From Clostridium luticellarii (GTDB lineage Bacteria; Bacillota; Clostridia; Clostridiales; Clostridiaceae): a DNA stretch of 64,000 nt. The position numbers and the translations under genes are program-made. The stretch is from contig NZ_PVXP01000004.1 in assembly GCF_002995845.1 (NCBI RefSeq), positions 1 through 64,000 on the forward strand. Reading direction: 5' to 3'. The notes below the pieces were generated by a model. That model was given only the letters and a program-made list of their open reading frames with translations. It searched no databases and was not told the DNA's origin. Shown one piece after another: positions 27,565-36,732 of the stretch (within the stretch, counting starts at the first letter, position 1; the number at the start of each line of letters is the position of its first letter).

Positions 27565-30500
27565 TCAAGAGATTTCCTTTAAATCTACGGAAACTATTTT
27601 TGAAATCCCCTTTTCTTCCATGGTAACCCCGTACATCACATCGCTCATTTCCATAGTTCCTTTTCTATGGGTTATGATGATGAACTGGGTATTCTCAGAA
27701 AACTTTTTGAGAAATTTAGCATATCTTGCCACATTCGCATCATCCAGTGCAGCTTCTATCTCATCCAGTATGCAAAAGGGAGTTGGTTTAATCTTCAGTA
27801 TAGCGAACAACAGTGCTATAGCAGAGAGCCCCTTTTCACCCCCTGATAAAAGATTTATATTCTGCAGTTTTTTACCTGGAGGCTGAACTGTTATATCTAT
27901 ATTTGCAGTGAGTTCATCTCCGTTTACAAGTGTCAAATCTGCACTTCCACCGTTGAACAATTCTTTAAAGATGGAATTGAAATTCTCCCTCAATTTGCTA
28001 AAATTTTCTTTAAAAAGTATTCTCATCTTTCTTGTCACCATATCTATTACATTTTCCAGTTCATTCTTTGACTTTACCAGATCTTCCTTTTGTGAGGTTA
28101 AAAATGTATTTTTTTCTTTCAACTGTTCATATTCTTCTATAGCACCCAAATTAACTGTTCCAAGATCGGAAATACTTTTCTTCAAATTCAATATTTCTTC
28201 ATTGTATTTATTTAAATTGTCTATCTCCTTTTTATACTTCAAAGCAGCTTCATGGGTGAGTTCCATATCCTCCTTCAGTTTCAAATGCATATTTTCCTTT
28301 TCTGCAGATAATTTAGTCAGAGATATCTGCATTTTATGGAGTCCCTGCTCTTTTTTATTTATTACAAGAGCTAAATCCCCGGATTTTTCATTACAATCTT
28401 TTATATCACCCTTTAGTTTTATAATCTTTTTATCATTTTCCTCTATATATTCCTGTAATTTTGATATTTTTGATTTTGACTCCTCTACAGTCCTGAAGTT
28501 GGAATTTATTTTCAATTCACATTGGCACACATCTTTCTCATAATTTTTCATATCAGTGTCTATACGGGATTTTTTTAAGTTCAATTCCTCTATTTCGCCC
28601 GTCAGTCTCTTAAGCTCCCGGTATTTCACCGAAATACCCTCATCGATCTGTGCCATTTTTATACGCAGTTGAGTGAGCTTCTCTTTTGTATCTTCAATAT
28701 CTCCCCTTTTATTTTTCAGCTCTTCTTCCATCTGTAAAATACACTTGTTGTTTTCATTTTGCTTTTCGTAAAGTGTTTTCAAATTATTCTTTTCTTTTTG
28801 CAATTTATTTAAGCTGGATTCCCTATTCTTAGAAATCATACCTACTTCTCTGTTGGATACTCTTATATTTTCCAACAATTTTGAGTTCTCATTTTCTATG
28901 GCATTTATCTCGCCCTGTACTTTGGTCAATTCTATATTTTGAATATAAATTTTATCTTTTAGATCCAGAACCTCTTCATTTTTTTTCTCCATGACTTTTT
29001 TACAATCACCTATATTCTGAGTTACATCCTCTATTTTGACGCCTGTATCTTTTATTCTGGAGGAGAGTTCATTTATTTCCCTCTTACGCCCTATTATATT
29101 ACTGTTTCTCCTCTGCAGACTTCCTCCTGTAAGAGATCCTCCCGGGTTAACTACATCACCTAGGAGAGTAACTATTTTAAATCTGTATCCGCTGCATTTA
29201 GCTATTTCAAGGGCACTGTCCATATCGCTGCACACTATTGTTCTGCCCAATATGTATTCCATTATATTTTTAAAACGCTCTTCACATTTTAGAAGATCAC
29301 TGGCAATGCCTATATATCCCTTTATATTTTGGAATTTATATTTATCCAGTATTTTTCTTCCTTTGATCAAGGTAAGTGGTAGAAAAGTAGCTCTGCCCAT
29401 TTTATTGTCCTTAAGATATTTTATAAGGGATTTGGCCATAATTTCATCTTTGGTTATTATATTGGATATGGCGCTTCCCAAAGCCACTTCTATGCAGATC
29501 TCAAATTTTTTCTCCAGGGTTATAACTTCACCTACTACAAAGCATTCACTTTGATCAATGTGCAGCTTACCCTTTTTTATTTCCTCCATAAGAGATCTAA
29601 CCGCCCTGTTATAACCTTCGTAATGCTCCTCCAGACTTATGAGCATGGTGCGGTTTGCCTCTAATCTATTATGTACTGAAGTCAATTCCTTTAATTTTTT
29701 CTCCCGGGATAGAAGGAGACCCTTCAACTTTAAAACTTCACTTTTATTTTCATCAATTCTGTGTCCGTATTTTTCTACAGCACCTTTCATTTCCGACATC
29801 TTCAGAAGCATGCTGTCCCTGGTATTGCAATTTATTTTAATGGAATGGCTGTAGCTTTCACAGGAAGCTTTCATACCAGCAGCTTTCTCACCCATATCCT
29901 CTATATCCTTTTTAATTGAAGCCATATTGTTTTTTATATTGGAAATGCTTCTTAAATATTCTATTTCATCCTCTTTAAGACTTTTATAATAATTTTCTCT
30001 TTCTTCTATTTTTTCTCCTGTGCTCTTTGCAGCTCTTTCATACTCTGACAGTTTCTCGTCTATATTCTTTTTAGCCAGTTCCAATTTAGAAATGCTGTGA
30101 TGCTGTGCTTCCTTCTGCTGTAAACTTTTCTCTCTTTTTTTATCCAGTTCATTTAGTTCCACAGTATTCTTCTCTATAACCTGCTTTATATTTTCCATCT
30201 GCTGCTGTAAAAGCTTTATTTCACTATTTATTCTTTGAACACACTCTCTGTTGTCATAGTAGCTCTTTCTATAATCGGAATTTTTTGCTTGAATACTCTC
30301 CATTTCTTCATTCCACTGACTTGCCCTGGACTTTAACCTGGCAAATTGTTCATTTAATTCTCCAGTATCCAATTGAATCTGATCTGCAGACTTTTTTATG
30401 CTGCATATTTTACCTTCCAGCTTTTCAATGGAATGAAGCAGTACATTTATTCTCATTTCCTTAAGTTTCCCGGATAATTTTAAAAATTCATTTGCCTTTT

Positions 30501-31128
30501 CCATTTCAGCCTGAAGAGGTCCAAGCCTTGTCTCATAGCTTTCCAAAATATCTCCTATTCTCAACAAATTCATATGGGTATTTTCAAGTTTTTTTTCCGC
30601 TTCTTCCTTTCTCCACCTGAACTTAACTATTCCCGCTGCTTCCTCCAAAATGTTTCTTCTATCCTCAGGTCTTCCATTTATAATGGATTCTACATTTCCC
30701 TGCCCTATTATGGAATAACCTTCTCTCCCTATACCTGTGTCCATAAAGAGCTCATTTATGTCCTTCAGCCTGCACTGGGTATTATTTATATAGTATTCGC
30801 TTTCTCCAGATCTATACAGCCTTCTGGAAATAGTTACATCGGAATAATCTATGGGAAGCTTTCTGTCCATATTGTCTAGAGTAAGAGAAACCTGACACAA
30901 GCCCACCGGTTTTCTAAATTGAGTCCCGGCAAAAATCACATCTTCCATTTTTCCTCCTCTCAAATTTTTTATACTCTGCTCGCCAAGCACCCATTTAACC
31001 GCATCTGAGATATTGCTCTTTCCACTTCCATTTGGTCCTACAATAGATGTAATTCCCTCGGTAAATACCAATTCCGTCTTGTCTGCAAAGGATTTAAATC
31101 CTCTTATACCAATAGTCTTTAAAAACAT
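27565..31128 (-). CDS. smc: chromosome partition protein SMC
   Basis: ATPase of the Smc-ScpAB condensin that compacts and segregates chromosomes. The N-terminal head carries Walker A GPNGSGKSN (about 31-39). Long coiled coils run to a hinge near 510-640 (GVVNPGGSLTGG-type glycines). The C-terminal head has the signature LLSGGEKGLSAIAL and Walker B PFCILDEIEAALDDAN. The longest frame starts at 31140 with a GTG that is part of the RBS AAGGAGTG, so the ATG at 31128 (MFLKTIGIRGFKSF) is the start, giving 1187 residues. It is upstream of ftsY, as in Bacillus. Confidence 0.97.
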   Translation of the reverse strand: MFLKTIGIRGFKSFADKTELVFTEGITSIVGPNGSGKSNISDAVKWVLGEQSIKNLRGGKMEDVIFAGTQFRKPVGLCQVSLTLDNMDRKLPIDYSDVTISRRLYRSGESEYYINNTQCRLKDINELFMDTGIGREGYSIIGQGNVESIINGRPEDRRNILEEAAGIVKFRWRKEEAEKKLENTHMNLLRIGDILESYETRLGPLQAEMEKANEFLKLSGKLKEMRINVLLHSIEKLEGKICSIKKSADQIQLDTGELNEQFARLKSRASQWNEEMESIQAKNSDYRKSYYDNRECVQRINSEIKLLQQQMENIKQVIEKNTVELNELDKKREKSLQQKEAQHHSISKLELAKKNIDEKLSEYERAAKSTGEKIEERENYYKSLKEDEIEYLRSISNIKNNMASIKKDIEDMGEKAAGMKASCESYSHSIKINCNTRDSMLLKMSEMKGAVEKYGHRIDENKSEVLKLKGLLLSREKKLKELTSVHNRLEANRTMLISLEEHYEGYNRAVRSLMEEIKKGKLHIDQSECFVVGEVITLEKKFEICIEVALGSAISNIITKDEIMAKSLIKYLKDNKMGRATFLPLTLIKGRKILDKYKFQNIKGYIGIASDLLKCEERFKNIMEYILGRTIVCSDMDSALEIAKCSGYRFKIVTLLGDVVNPGGSLTGGSLQRRNSNIIGRKREINELSSRIKDTGVKIEDVTQNIGDCKKVMEKKNEEVLDLKDKIYIQNIELTKVQGEINAIENENSKLLENIRVSNREVGMISKNRESSLNKLQKEKNNLKTLYEKQNENNKCILQMEEELKNKRGDIEDTKEKLTQLRIKMAQIDEGISVKYRELKRLTGEIEELNLKKSRIDTDMKNYEKDVCQCELKINSNFRTVEESKSKISKLQEYIEENDKKIIKLKGDIKDCNEKSGDLALVINKKEQGLHKMQISLTKLSAEKENMHLKLKEDMELTHEAALKYKKEIDNLNKYNEEILNLKKSISDLGTVNLGAIEEYEQLKEKNTFLTSQKEDLVKSKNELENVIDMVTRKMRILFKENFSKLRENFNSIFKELFNGGSADLTLVNGDELTANIDITVQPPGKKLQNINLLSGGEKGLSAIALLFAILKIKPTPFCILDEIEAALDDANVARYAKFLKKFSENTQFIIITHRKGTMEMSDVMYGVTMEEKGISKIVSVDLKEIS

Positions 31129-31143
31129 ATTTATAGACACTCC

Positions 31144-31239
31144 TTATCTGAAAAACATTGGCAGTAATCCTATTACAAATATAAGTATTACAAAAATCAC
31201 AAGGGCCTTGGTCATCTTATCTCTGGTCTGTTTCTTCAT
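31144..31239 (-). CDS. 31-residue single-span membrane peptide upstream of smc
   Basis: A basic N-terminus (MKKQTRDKMTK) is followed by one hydrophobic span (ALVIFVILIFVIGLLPMFF) and a final arginine. The RBS is excellent (AAGGAGAGTGATATT before ATG). It ends 15 bases before the smc start and follows the radical-SAM gene. It resembles the very short basic-plus-one-helix proteins grouped as DUF4044, but I cannot confirm that. It is probably real because of the RBS, tight spacing and membrane-type composition; its function is unknown. Confidence 0.65.
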   Translation of the reverse strand: MKKQTRDKMTKALVIFVILIFVIGLLPMFFR

Positions 31240-31253
31240 AATATCACTCTCCT

Positions 31254-32336
31254 TTATACTAAGTTCCTGCTTAAACACTCATCTCTCATATAGTCATCTA
31301 TTGATATGATTTCATGCAAATTTCTGCCATCTATACACAAGGTGCCTCTGTCAACACTTTCACTCTGCAGCACTTTTACACGGCAATGACTAAATTTATT
31401 TTTCATGTCATTAAAATATCTTTTTCTGTCTGCATACAGTTTGGAAAGATCCCTGTAATTTATCTTTACAGTTATGTCACCTTTTTGGAAATCTGGTATG
31501 ATTTTTTCTACAATACTGTTATAAATACTCCCCTCCACCAATTCTCTAAAAGCAGGATGGAACGGTCCTGCCACTACATCTGCTCCAGTATTTATCTCCT
31601 CTGTAGGCTGAAGCCCAATTCTTATTACCTTTACGCCTTTTGCCCTTAAAATGCAGTACAGGATTTTACATATGTCCACTGCCTCAGACAGGGAATAAGG
31701 CCTGTATATTCCTTTTTTATACATGATCTCCATAGCCGTTTCTCTTATCACAAGTGCAGGATATAATCTGTATATGTCAGGTCCCATCCCTATGGACTCT
31801 TTTACAGTTTTTATGTCTTTTTGAAAGCTGTCCCGGGGCAGTCCCAGCATTATCTGATGTCCCAGCACAAATCCATATTTCTTTATCAGGAAAGAAGCCT
31901 TTTCAGCATCCTCAAAAGAATGTCCTCTGCCGGATTTTATAAGGACTTCCCTGTCCAGAGATTGTATACCGAGTTCTATTATATCCACGGAATAATTCTT
32001 TAAATTATCCAGTATATTTTCATCTATATAATCCGGTCTGGTGGAAAGACGTATATAATCTATATCTCCTCTATTCTTGTATTCTTTAGCTATTTTTAGA
32101 AGTTCCTTCTGCCTGCCCAGAGGAATTGCGGTAAAGGTTCCCCCAAAGAAGGAAACTTCCACTGTAGAATTTTCTCTCTTTATTGTTTTTAAATATTCCT
32201 CCACGGTCCTTCTGACAAAATCAGCATCAACTTTTTGTTCATTTCCGGTGATAATACTCTGATTGCAAAAAACACAGTTATGTGGACAACCCTCATTGGG
32301 CACAAATATAGGTATTATATAATGCCTGCCTTTCAT
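31254..32336 (-). CDS. Elp3-like radical SAM protein lacking the acetyltransferase domain
   Basis: A radical S-adenosylmethionine enzyme of 360 residues. The cluster motif is CPHNCVFCNQ (CxxxCxxC, residues 17-24), followed by SFFGGTFTAIP, STRPDYID and GIQSLDREVL. This core matches the Elp3/COG1243 group, which modifies wobble uridines in archaea and eukaryotes. The C-terminal GNAT domain of true Elp3 is absent, so the reaction is not known. Clostridia commonly carry it between rnc and smc. The RBS is GAGAGGTAGTATTT. Confidence 0.88.
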   Translation of the reverse strand: MKGRHYIIPIFVPNEGCPHNCVFCNQSIITGNEQKVDADFVRRTVEEYLKTIKRENSTVEVSFFGGTFTAIPLGRQKELLKIAKEYKNRGDIDYIRLSTRPDYIDENILDNLKNYSVDIIELGIQSLDREVLIKSGRGHSFEDAEKASFLIKKYGFVLGHQIMLGLPRDSFQKDIKTVKESIGMGPDIYRLYPALVIRETAMEIMYKKGIYRPYSLSEAVDICKILYCILRAKGVKVIRIGLQPTEEINTGADVVAGPFHPAFRELVEGSIYNSIVEKIIPDFQKGDITVKINYRDLSKLYADRKRYFNDMKNKFSHCRVKVLQSESVDRGTLCIDGRNLHEIISIDDYMRDECLSRNLV

Positions 32337-32349
32337 AAATACTACCTCT

Positions 32350-33063
32350 CTATACTCTGTTTTCAGCCCTGAAACTCAATTTACTCAAGGCATTGTGCGC
32401 TGCATCCTGTTCCGATTCCTTTTTACTATATCCCGTGCCAGTACCTAAAATATTTTTATCTATACAGACCTCAGTATAGAATTTTCTTCTATGTGGAGGT
32501 CCATCATATTTTATAAGCACATATTCTATGGAAACATCTCCATCTTTCTGCAGTATTTCCTGAAGCCTGGTTTTATAGTCCGATACTATTCTGTTTTCCA
32601 TGGCTCTTTGTATCACATCTTTAAAATTGTATATAATAAATTCTCTGGCTTTTTCATAACCACAGTCCACATGAACCGCTGCAATAATAGCTTCTACACA
32701 ATCCGCCAGTATGGATGTTCTCTCTCTTCCTCCAGTGAGTTCTTCTCCTCTGCTCATCTTTATATATTTACCCAGTTCCCATTTTTTTGCTATTTCGTAG
32801 AGAGAATTTTCACAAACTATGAGAGCCCTCTTTTTAGTAAGCTCTCCTTCAGGCTTGTTTTTGTACATTGTAAACAGGTATTCTGATATACAGAGCTGTA
32901 ATACGGAATCTCCCAAAAATTCCAGTCTCTCATTAAATTTTATATTTTTTCTTCCATTGGCATAGGAACTATGAGTCAATGCTATTTTAATCAATTCCTT
33001 ATCTTTAAAACACACATTCAGCTTTTTTTCTACATCCTCAACATAACTTACTTTCTCGCCCAT
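32350..33063 (-). CDS. rnc: ribonuclease III
   Basis: Cuts double-stranded RNA in rRNA precursors and structured mRNAs. The catalytic signature is ERLEFLGDSVLQ (about 43-54), with the second acidic site in ADCVEAIIAAVHVD. A C-terminal double-stranded RNA-binding domain ends in SKKESEQDAAHNALSKL. It has 237 residues. It is located upstream of smc-ftsY, as in Bacillus (acpP-rnc-smc). Confidence 0.97.
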   Translation of the reverse strand: MGEKVSYVEDVEKKLNVCFKDKELIKIALTHSSYANGRKNIKFNERLEFLGDSVLQLCISEYLFTMYKNKPEGELTKKRALIVCENSLYEIAKKWELGKYIKMSRGEELTGGRERTSILADCVEAIIAAVHVDCGYEKAREFIIYNFKDVIQRAMENRIVSDYKTRLQEILQKDGDVSIEYVLIKYDGPPHRRKFYTEVCIDKNILGTGTGYSKKESEQDAAHNALSKLSFRAENRV

Positions 33064-33175
33064 TCAAATTTCTCCTTTTGAACTCTATTCTTCAATTTAC
33101 AGCAGATCATTTTCTATAAAAGTAAATTCAAGAATAAATTCACTTTATTCATTGATACAATAATCAATTTTTAAA

Positions 33176-33209
33176 TTTAAAGCCCCGTATTAATAAACGG
33201 GACTTTAAA
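33176..33209 (-). terminator. intrinsic terminator after acpP
   Basis: TTTAAAG-C-CCCGT pairs with ACGGG-A-CTTTAAA (one mismatch), with AT-rich sequence after it on the minus strand. It lies 9 bases past the acpP stop and separates acpP from rnc. Bases 33064-33175 hold no gene. Confidence 0.75.
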
Positions 33210-33217
33210 TTATTATT

Positions 33218-33451
33218 TTATTCTTCAGTATGAGCTTTTATGTACTCAACTACATCTCCCACTGTTTTTACCTTTTCAGCTTCTTCATCGGGTATTTCCA
33301 AATCAAACTCCGTTTCCAGAGCCATTATTAATTCGACTATATCAAGGGAATCAGCACCTAAATCGTCAACAAAAGATGATTCCAAACTTATTTCCTGTGA
33401 ATCTATACCCAATTGTTCAGATATTATTTTTTGTATTTTTTCAAAAACCAT
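33218..33451 (-). CDS. acpP: acyl carrier protein
   Basis: Carries growing fatty acyl chains on a phosphopantetheine arm. It has 77 residues, acidic. The attachment serine is in [17 protein letters not shown] (the DSL motif, about residue 36). It follows plsX, whose product draws acyl groups from ACP, but it has its own strong promoter and terminator, fitting the high level needed. Confidence 0.97.
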   Translation of the reverse strand: MVFEKIQKIISEQLGIDSQEISLESSFVDDLGADSLDIVELIMALETEFDLEIPDEEAEKVKTVGDVVEYIKAHTEE

Positions 33452-33482
33452 AATTTCACCTCCAAAAAATTTTCATACATAA

Positions 33483-33511
33483 ATAATATTACATAACTTA
33501 TACGCCGTCAA
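33483..33511 (-). promoter_or_regulatory. sigma-A promoter of acpP
   Basis: TTGACG and TATTAT are separated by 17 bases on the minus strand, in the gap between plsX and acpP. It is among the best promoter matches in the window. Confidence 0.75.
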
Positions 33512-33530
33512 CAATAAATACCAGTAAATT

Positions 33531-34550
33531 TTATTTCTTTATACTATCACTTTCCATCTGAGGGATTTTTTCTATTTCAGATCTTATTTTATCTATGATT
33601 TTATTGTCATAGCAGTCCACTGCCCTCTTCACCGCATTCTTAAATGCTTTTCCATTCGAACTTCCGTGAGCCTTTACACAAATGCCTCTGGCTCCCAGAA
33701 AAGCAGATCCCCCATATTCAGAATAATCCATCTTATTTTTTATTTCTCTAAAAGCTGATTTTAAAATAATTCCTCCTAATTTTGTTCTAAAGGATTTCAT
33801 AATTTCCTCTTTTAACATTTCAAACAAATTCAGTGCCACACCCTCATACATTTTCAAAACAGTATTTCCAATCATTCCATCGCAGACCAGTATATCTACA
33901 TCTCCTGCCGGAATATCTCTTGGTTCCACATTTCCCACAAAATTGAAATCCACATTTTTAAGCAGTTTATATGCACTTTTAGTCAGCTCATTTCCCTTTT
34001 CCTCCTCAACACCTATGTTCACCAGACCTATGGAAGGATTTTTCTTCTTTAAAACATTCTCCAGGTATATTTTCCCCATAAGGGAAAACTGCAATAGATA
34101 TTGAGGTTTACAATCCACATTGGCCCCTGCATCTATAATCATAAAATTTCCATTCTTACCTGGTATAACAGGTGCCAGGGCTACTCTGTCAACACCTTTG
34201 ATTCTGCCCACAATCAAAGTAGCACCTGCCATAAATGCTCCTGTACTCCCCGCAGATACAACTGCATCTGCTTTATTTTCCCTTACAAGAGTCAATGCCT
34301 TTACCAAACTTGAATTTTTCTTTTTCCTCACTGCCATGACAGGAGATTCTTCAGTAGTTATGATCTCCGGGGCATCTAAAATACTTATTCTATCTTTGGG
34401 ATAATCATATTTGGATAATTCCTCTTTAATTTGCCCTTCTCTTCCGGTTATTATTACATTCACGGCTTTTTCCCTAACAGCCTCCACCGTACCCTCCACT
34501 ACAGCTGAAGGTGCAAGATCCCCTCCCATGCCGTCTACAGCAATTATCAT
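33531..34550 (-). CDS. plsX: phosphate acyltransferase PlsX
   Basis: Makes acyl-phosphate from acyl-ACP, the first step of phospholipid synthesis in the PlsX-PlsY route. The 339-residue enzyme starts [20 protein letters not shown] and includes [12 protein letters not shown] and [16 protein letters not shown]. The frame begins six codons earlier, but AAAGGAGGAAAAAT precedes the ATG at 34550. In Bacillus fapR lies upstream; here rpmF and yceD do, the order of many clostridia. A 9-bp inverted repeat sits just upstream of the RBS. Confidence 0.97.
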   Translation of the reverse strand: MIIAVDGMGGDLAPSAVVEGTVEAVREKAVNVIITGREGQIKEELSKYDYPKDRISILDAPEIITTEESPVMAVRKKKNSSLVKALTLVRENKADAVVSAGSTGAFMAGATLIVGRIKGVDRVALAPVIPGKNGNFMIIDAGANVDCKPQYLLQFSLMGKIYLENVLKKKNPSIGLVNIGVEEEKGNELTKSAYKLLKNVDFNFVGNVEPRDIPAGDVDILVCDGMIGNTVLKMYEGVALNLFEMLKEEIMKSFRTKLGGIILKSAFREIKNKMDYSEYGGSAFLGARGICVKAHGSSNGKAFKNAVKRAVDCYDNKIIDKIRSEIEKIPQMESDSIKK

Positions 34551-34570
34551 ATTTTTCCTCCTTTCCATTC

Positions 34571-34594
34571 AATTTTCAGCCTTAACTGAAAATT
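34571..34594. promoter_or_regulatory. inverted repeat AATTTTCAG-N6-CTGAAAATT before plsX
   Basis: Perfect 9-bp arms with a 6-base spacer lie just upstream of the plsX RBS, after the rpmF terminator. Each arm equals the half-site of a CodY box, but the arrangement (spaced apart) is not the standard overlap. It may be a regulator site or a small mRNA hairpin. Confidence 0.4.
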
Positions 34595-34595
34595 T

Positions 34596-34640
34596 TCATT
34601 ATTTATACATTGTTCATTGTAAATTGTGCGTTATCTAGAA
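34596..34640. repeat. degenerate clostridial intergenic repeat
   Basis: An AT-rich run built from CATTGTTCATTGTAAATTGTG-like words. Similar words occur at 4478-4513 (polC-ispG gap) and 47005-47038 (upstream of the spoVM pair). It looks like decayed copies of a short intergenic repeat common in clostridia. Confidence 0.35.
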
Positions 34641-34651
34641 ATTGCTCATGC

Positions 34652-34681
34652 AAAAAAAGAAAGCCATATGACTTTCTTTTA
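34652..34681 (-). terminator. intrinsic terminator after rpmF
   Basis: AAAGAAAG-T-CATATG-G-CTTTCTTT runs into seven Ts on the minus strand, directly after the rpmF stop. Confidence 0.85.
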
Positions 34682-34864
34682 TTAATTTCCCGTTGAGATA
34701 ACTTCCTTACCTTTGTAATATCCGCAATTTTTGCAGACTCTATGAGCGAGTTTCATTTCGTGACACTGAGGACACTCAACTAAATCAGGTAAACTCAACT
34801 TAAAAGTCTGTGCTCTTCTCGAGTCTCTTCTTGCCTTAGAGAATTTTCTGGCTGGATTTCCCAA
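34682..34864 (-). CDS. rpmF: 50S ribosomal protein L32
   Basis: A small large-subunit protein with a zinc ribbon: [22 protein letters not shown] holds all four cysteines. The N-terminus [18 protein letters not shown] is the L32 signature. The frame can be opened at a GTG (34873), but that GTG is the end of the Shine-Dalgarno TAAGGAGGTG. The proper start is the TTG at 34864, five bases further on, giving 60 residues and the family N-terminus. It pairs with yceD upstream, as in most bacteria. Confidence 0.96.
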   Translation of the reverse strand: MGNPARKFSKARRDSRRAQTFKLSLPDLVECPQCHEMKLAHRVCKNCGYYKGKEVISTGN

Positions 34865-34877
34865 AGTAAACACCTCC

Positions 34878-35375
34878 TTAATCAGTAAAAAACATATCCT
34901 TTAGTTTCGCCAATCTTGGATCAATATCGTCATCTTTGCAATGGCACTCAGAATAATTCAAATTAGTACCGCATTTTTGACATAAACCCCTGCAGTCTTC
35001 CCTGCAGAGTCTTTTAATTGGTAAACTCAATATAATATTATTTTCCAATATTTCCGTAATATCTATGATATCACCATCTATAAAGATGAGCTCCTCATCT
35101 CCATTTGAGCTATTGGTGAATCTTTCGGCAATTGGTATGTCTACAGCATATGGAAACTTTTCAGAACATCTGGAACAAGTGAGCTGGAGTAAAGAGTGAA
35201 GCCTTCCCTTCAATTCAAAAATATCTCCCGCTTTGCTTAAAGTTCCGTTGAAATTCATAGGCTGCAATAATTTTATGTATTCACCGCCATAGTAGAACCC
35301 CTCATCTTTTACTTTAAGCTCGAGTTCTTTTAAAAATATATTTTCATCCAATAATTCCGATATATTTAATTCCAT
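34878..35375 (-). CDS. yceD: YceD/DUF177 family protein
   Basis: Member of the YceD family, tied to 23S rRNA processing or large-subunit assembly in other bacteria and nearly always next to rpmF. The 165-residue protein has a cysteine cluster: CSRC near 80-85 and then [17 protein letters not shown] with a further CHC, suggesting a zinc site. The frame extends three codons earlier through GTG, but AGAGGTGAGTATT precedes the ATG at 35375. It has its own strong promoter. Confidence 0.93.
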   Translation of the reverse strand: MELNISELLDENIFLKELELKVKDEGFYYGGEYIKLLQPMNFNGTLSKAGDIFELKGRLHSLLQLTCSRCSEKFPYAVDIPIAERFTNSSNGDEELIFIDGDIIDITEILENNIILSLPIKRLCREDCRGLCQKCGTNLNYSECHCKDDDIDPRLAKLKDMFFTD

Positions 35376-35427
35376 AATACTCACCTCTATACATTAGCCA
35401 CAATTTATTATATAGAGATGAGTATTA
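35375..35427. repeat. 17-bp inverted repeat joining yceD promoter and RBS
   Basis: Bases 35375-35391 and 35411-35427 are complementary at 16 of 17 positions, 19 bases apart. One arm overlaps the -10 element and part of the promoter spacer; the other covers the RBS. As the first arm lies upstream of the likely transcript start, this is a DNA-level dyad, not an mRNA hairpin. Confidence 0.5.
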
Positions 35428-35435
35428 AAAGTCAA
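35407..35435 (-). promoter_or_regulatory. sigma-A promoter of yceD-rpmF
   Basis: TTGACT and a perfect TATAAT are separated by exactly 17 bases on the minus strand. The predicted transcript begins about 25 bases ahead of the yceD ATG. Confidence 0.85.
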
Positions 35436-35446
35436 GTTTTTATCTT

Positions 35447-36646
35447 CTACTTAAGGTTCTCAACTATATCTTTTGTATCTCTAGCTATCATAAGCTCCTC
35501 GTTTGTAGGAACTACAAATATCCTGACCTTTGAGTCAGGTGCACTTATCTCCAGTGCTTCTCCTCTTATGTTATTTTTTTCAGGATCTATTTTAATTCCA
35601 AGATAGCCAAGTCCATCGCATATAGCAGCTCTGCTGGTAGCTGAATTTTCTCCAAGTCCTGCTGTAAATACTATTGCATCTACACCATTTAAAACCGCAG
35701 TATAAGCTCCTATAAAGGATTTAACCCTGTGATAATACAGATCCAAAGCCAGCTTTGCCCTTTCATTTCCTGAATTGGCTGCACTTTCCACATCTCTGAA
35801 ATCACTGCTCACTCCCGATACTCCAAGTATTCCCGATTTTTTATTCATCAAAACATCCACATCTTTTATGGACATACCTGTTGTATTCATCAAAAATGGT
35901 ATTACAGCAGGATCTATGTCTCCGCATCTGGTTCCCATGGCAAGTCCTGCAAGAGGTGTGAATCCCATACTGGTGTCCACTGACTTTCCTTTATCCACTG
36001 CACATATGCTGGCTCCATTCCCCAAATGACATGTTATCATCTTGATATCTTCTATATTTTTGCCCATCAATTTAGCAGTTTCGGCAGATACGAATCTATG
36101 GGAAGTACCGTGGAATCCATATTTCCTGATTTTATATTTCTCATACAACTCATAAGGGAGAGGATATATATAAGAGTATTTAGGCATCGTCTGATGAAAT
36201 GCTGTATCAAATACTCCTACCATCGGTGTATCCGGCATCAATTCTCTGCAGGCATTTATTCCTATTATATTAGGTGGATTATGTAATGGTGCCAGTGGTA
36301 TACAATCTTCAAGGGCTTTCATAACATCTTTATCTATAAATACTGAACCTGCATATTTTTCACCGCCGTGAACAACTCTATGTCCTACTGCGGATATCTC
36401 TGACATATCCTCTATTACACCATATTTTTTATCTACAAGAGCATCGAGAACCAATTTCACAGCAACTTTATGATCCTCCATAGGCTGCTCTATAACATGC
36501 TTTTCGCCGTTTACCTTGTGAGTCAGGACGGATCCTTCTATTCCAATTCTCTCAACAAGTCCTTTAGCCAGGACACTTTCATCTTCCATGTTTATAAGCT
36601 GATATTTTAAGGATGAACTTCCACAGTTCACTACTAATATCTTCAT
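35447..36646 (-). CDS. ackA: acetate kinase
   Basis: Makes ATP and acetate from acetyl phosphate, the energy-yielding end of acetate fermentation. It belongs to the ASKHA fold. The N-terminus [15 protein letters not shown] carries the nucleotide-loop motif. [22 protein letters not shown] and [17 protein letters not shown] are the family blocks. It has 399 residues, typical. It follows pta by 86 bases, forming the standard pair. Confidence 0.98.
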   Translation of the reverse strand: MKILVVNCGSSSLKYQLINMEDESVLAKGLVERIGIEGSVLTHKVNGEKHVIEQPMEDHKVAVKLVLDALVDKKYGVIEDMSEISAVGHRVVHGGEKYAGSVFIDKDVMKALEDCIPLAPLHNPPNIIGINACRELMPDTPMVGVFDTAFHQTMPKYSYIYPLPYELYEKYKIRKYGFHGTSHRFVSAETAKLMGKNIEDIKMITCHLGNGASICAVDKGKSVDTSMGFTPLAGLAMGTRCGDIDPAVIPFLMNTTGMSIKDVDVLMNKKSGILGVSGVSSDFRDVESAANSGNERAKLALDLYYHRVKSFIGAYTAVLNGVDAIVFTAGLGENSATSRAAICDGLGYLGIKIDPEKNNIRGEALEISAPDSKVRIFVVPTNEELMIARDTKDIVENLK

Positions 36647-36732
36647 TCCTAACTTCCTCCTATTATAATCAAATTTCTTTTTATATTAAAATCATCATAC
36701 TATTTGTTTTACAGATAGGTATGAGGTATCTT

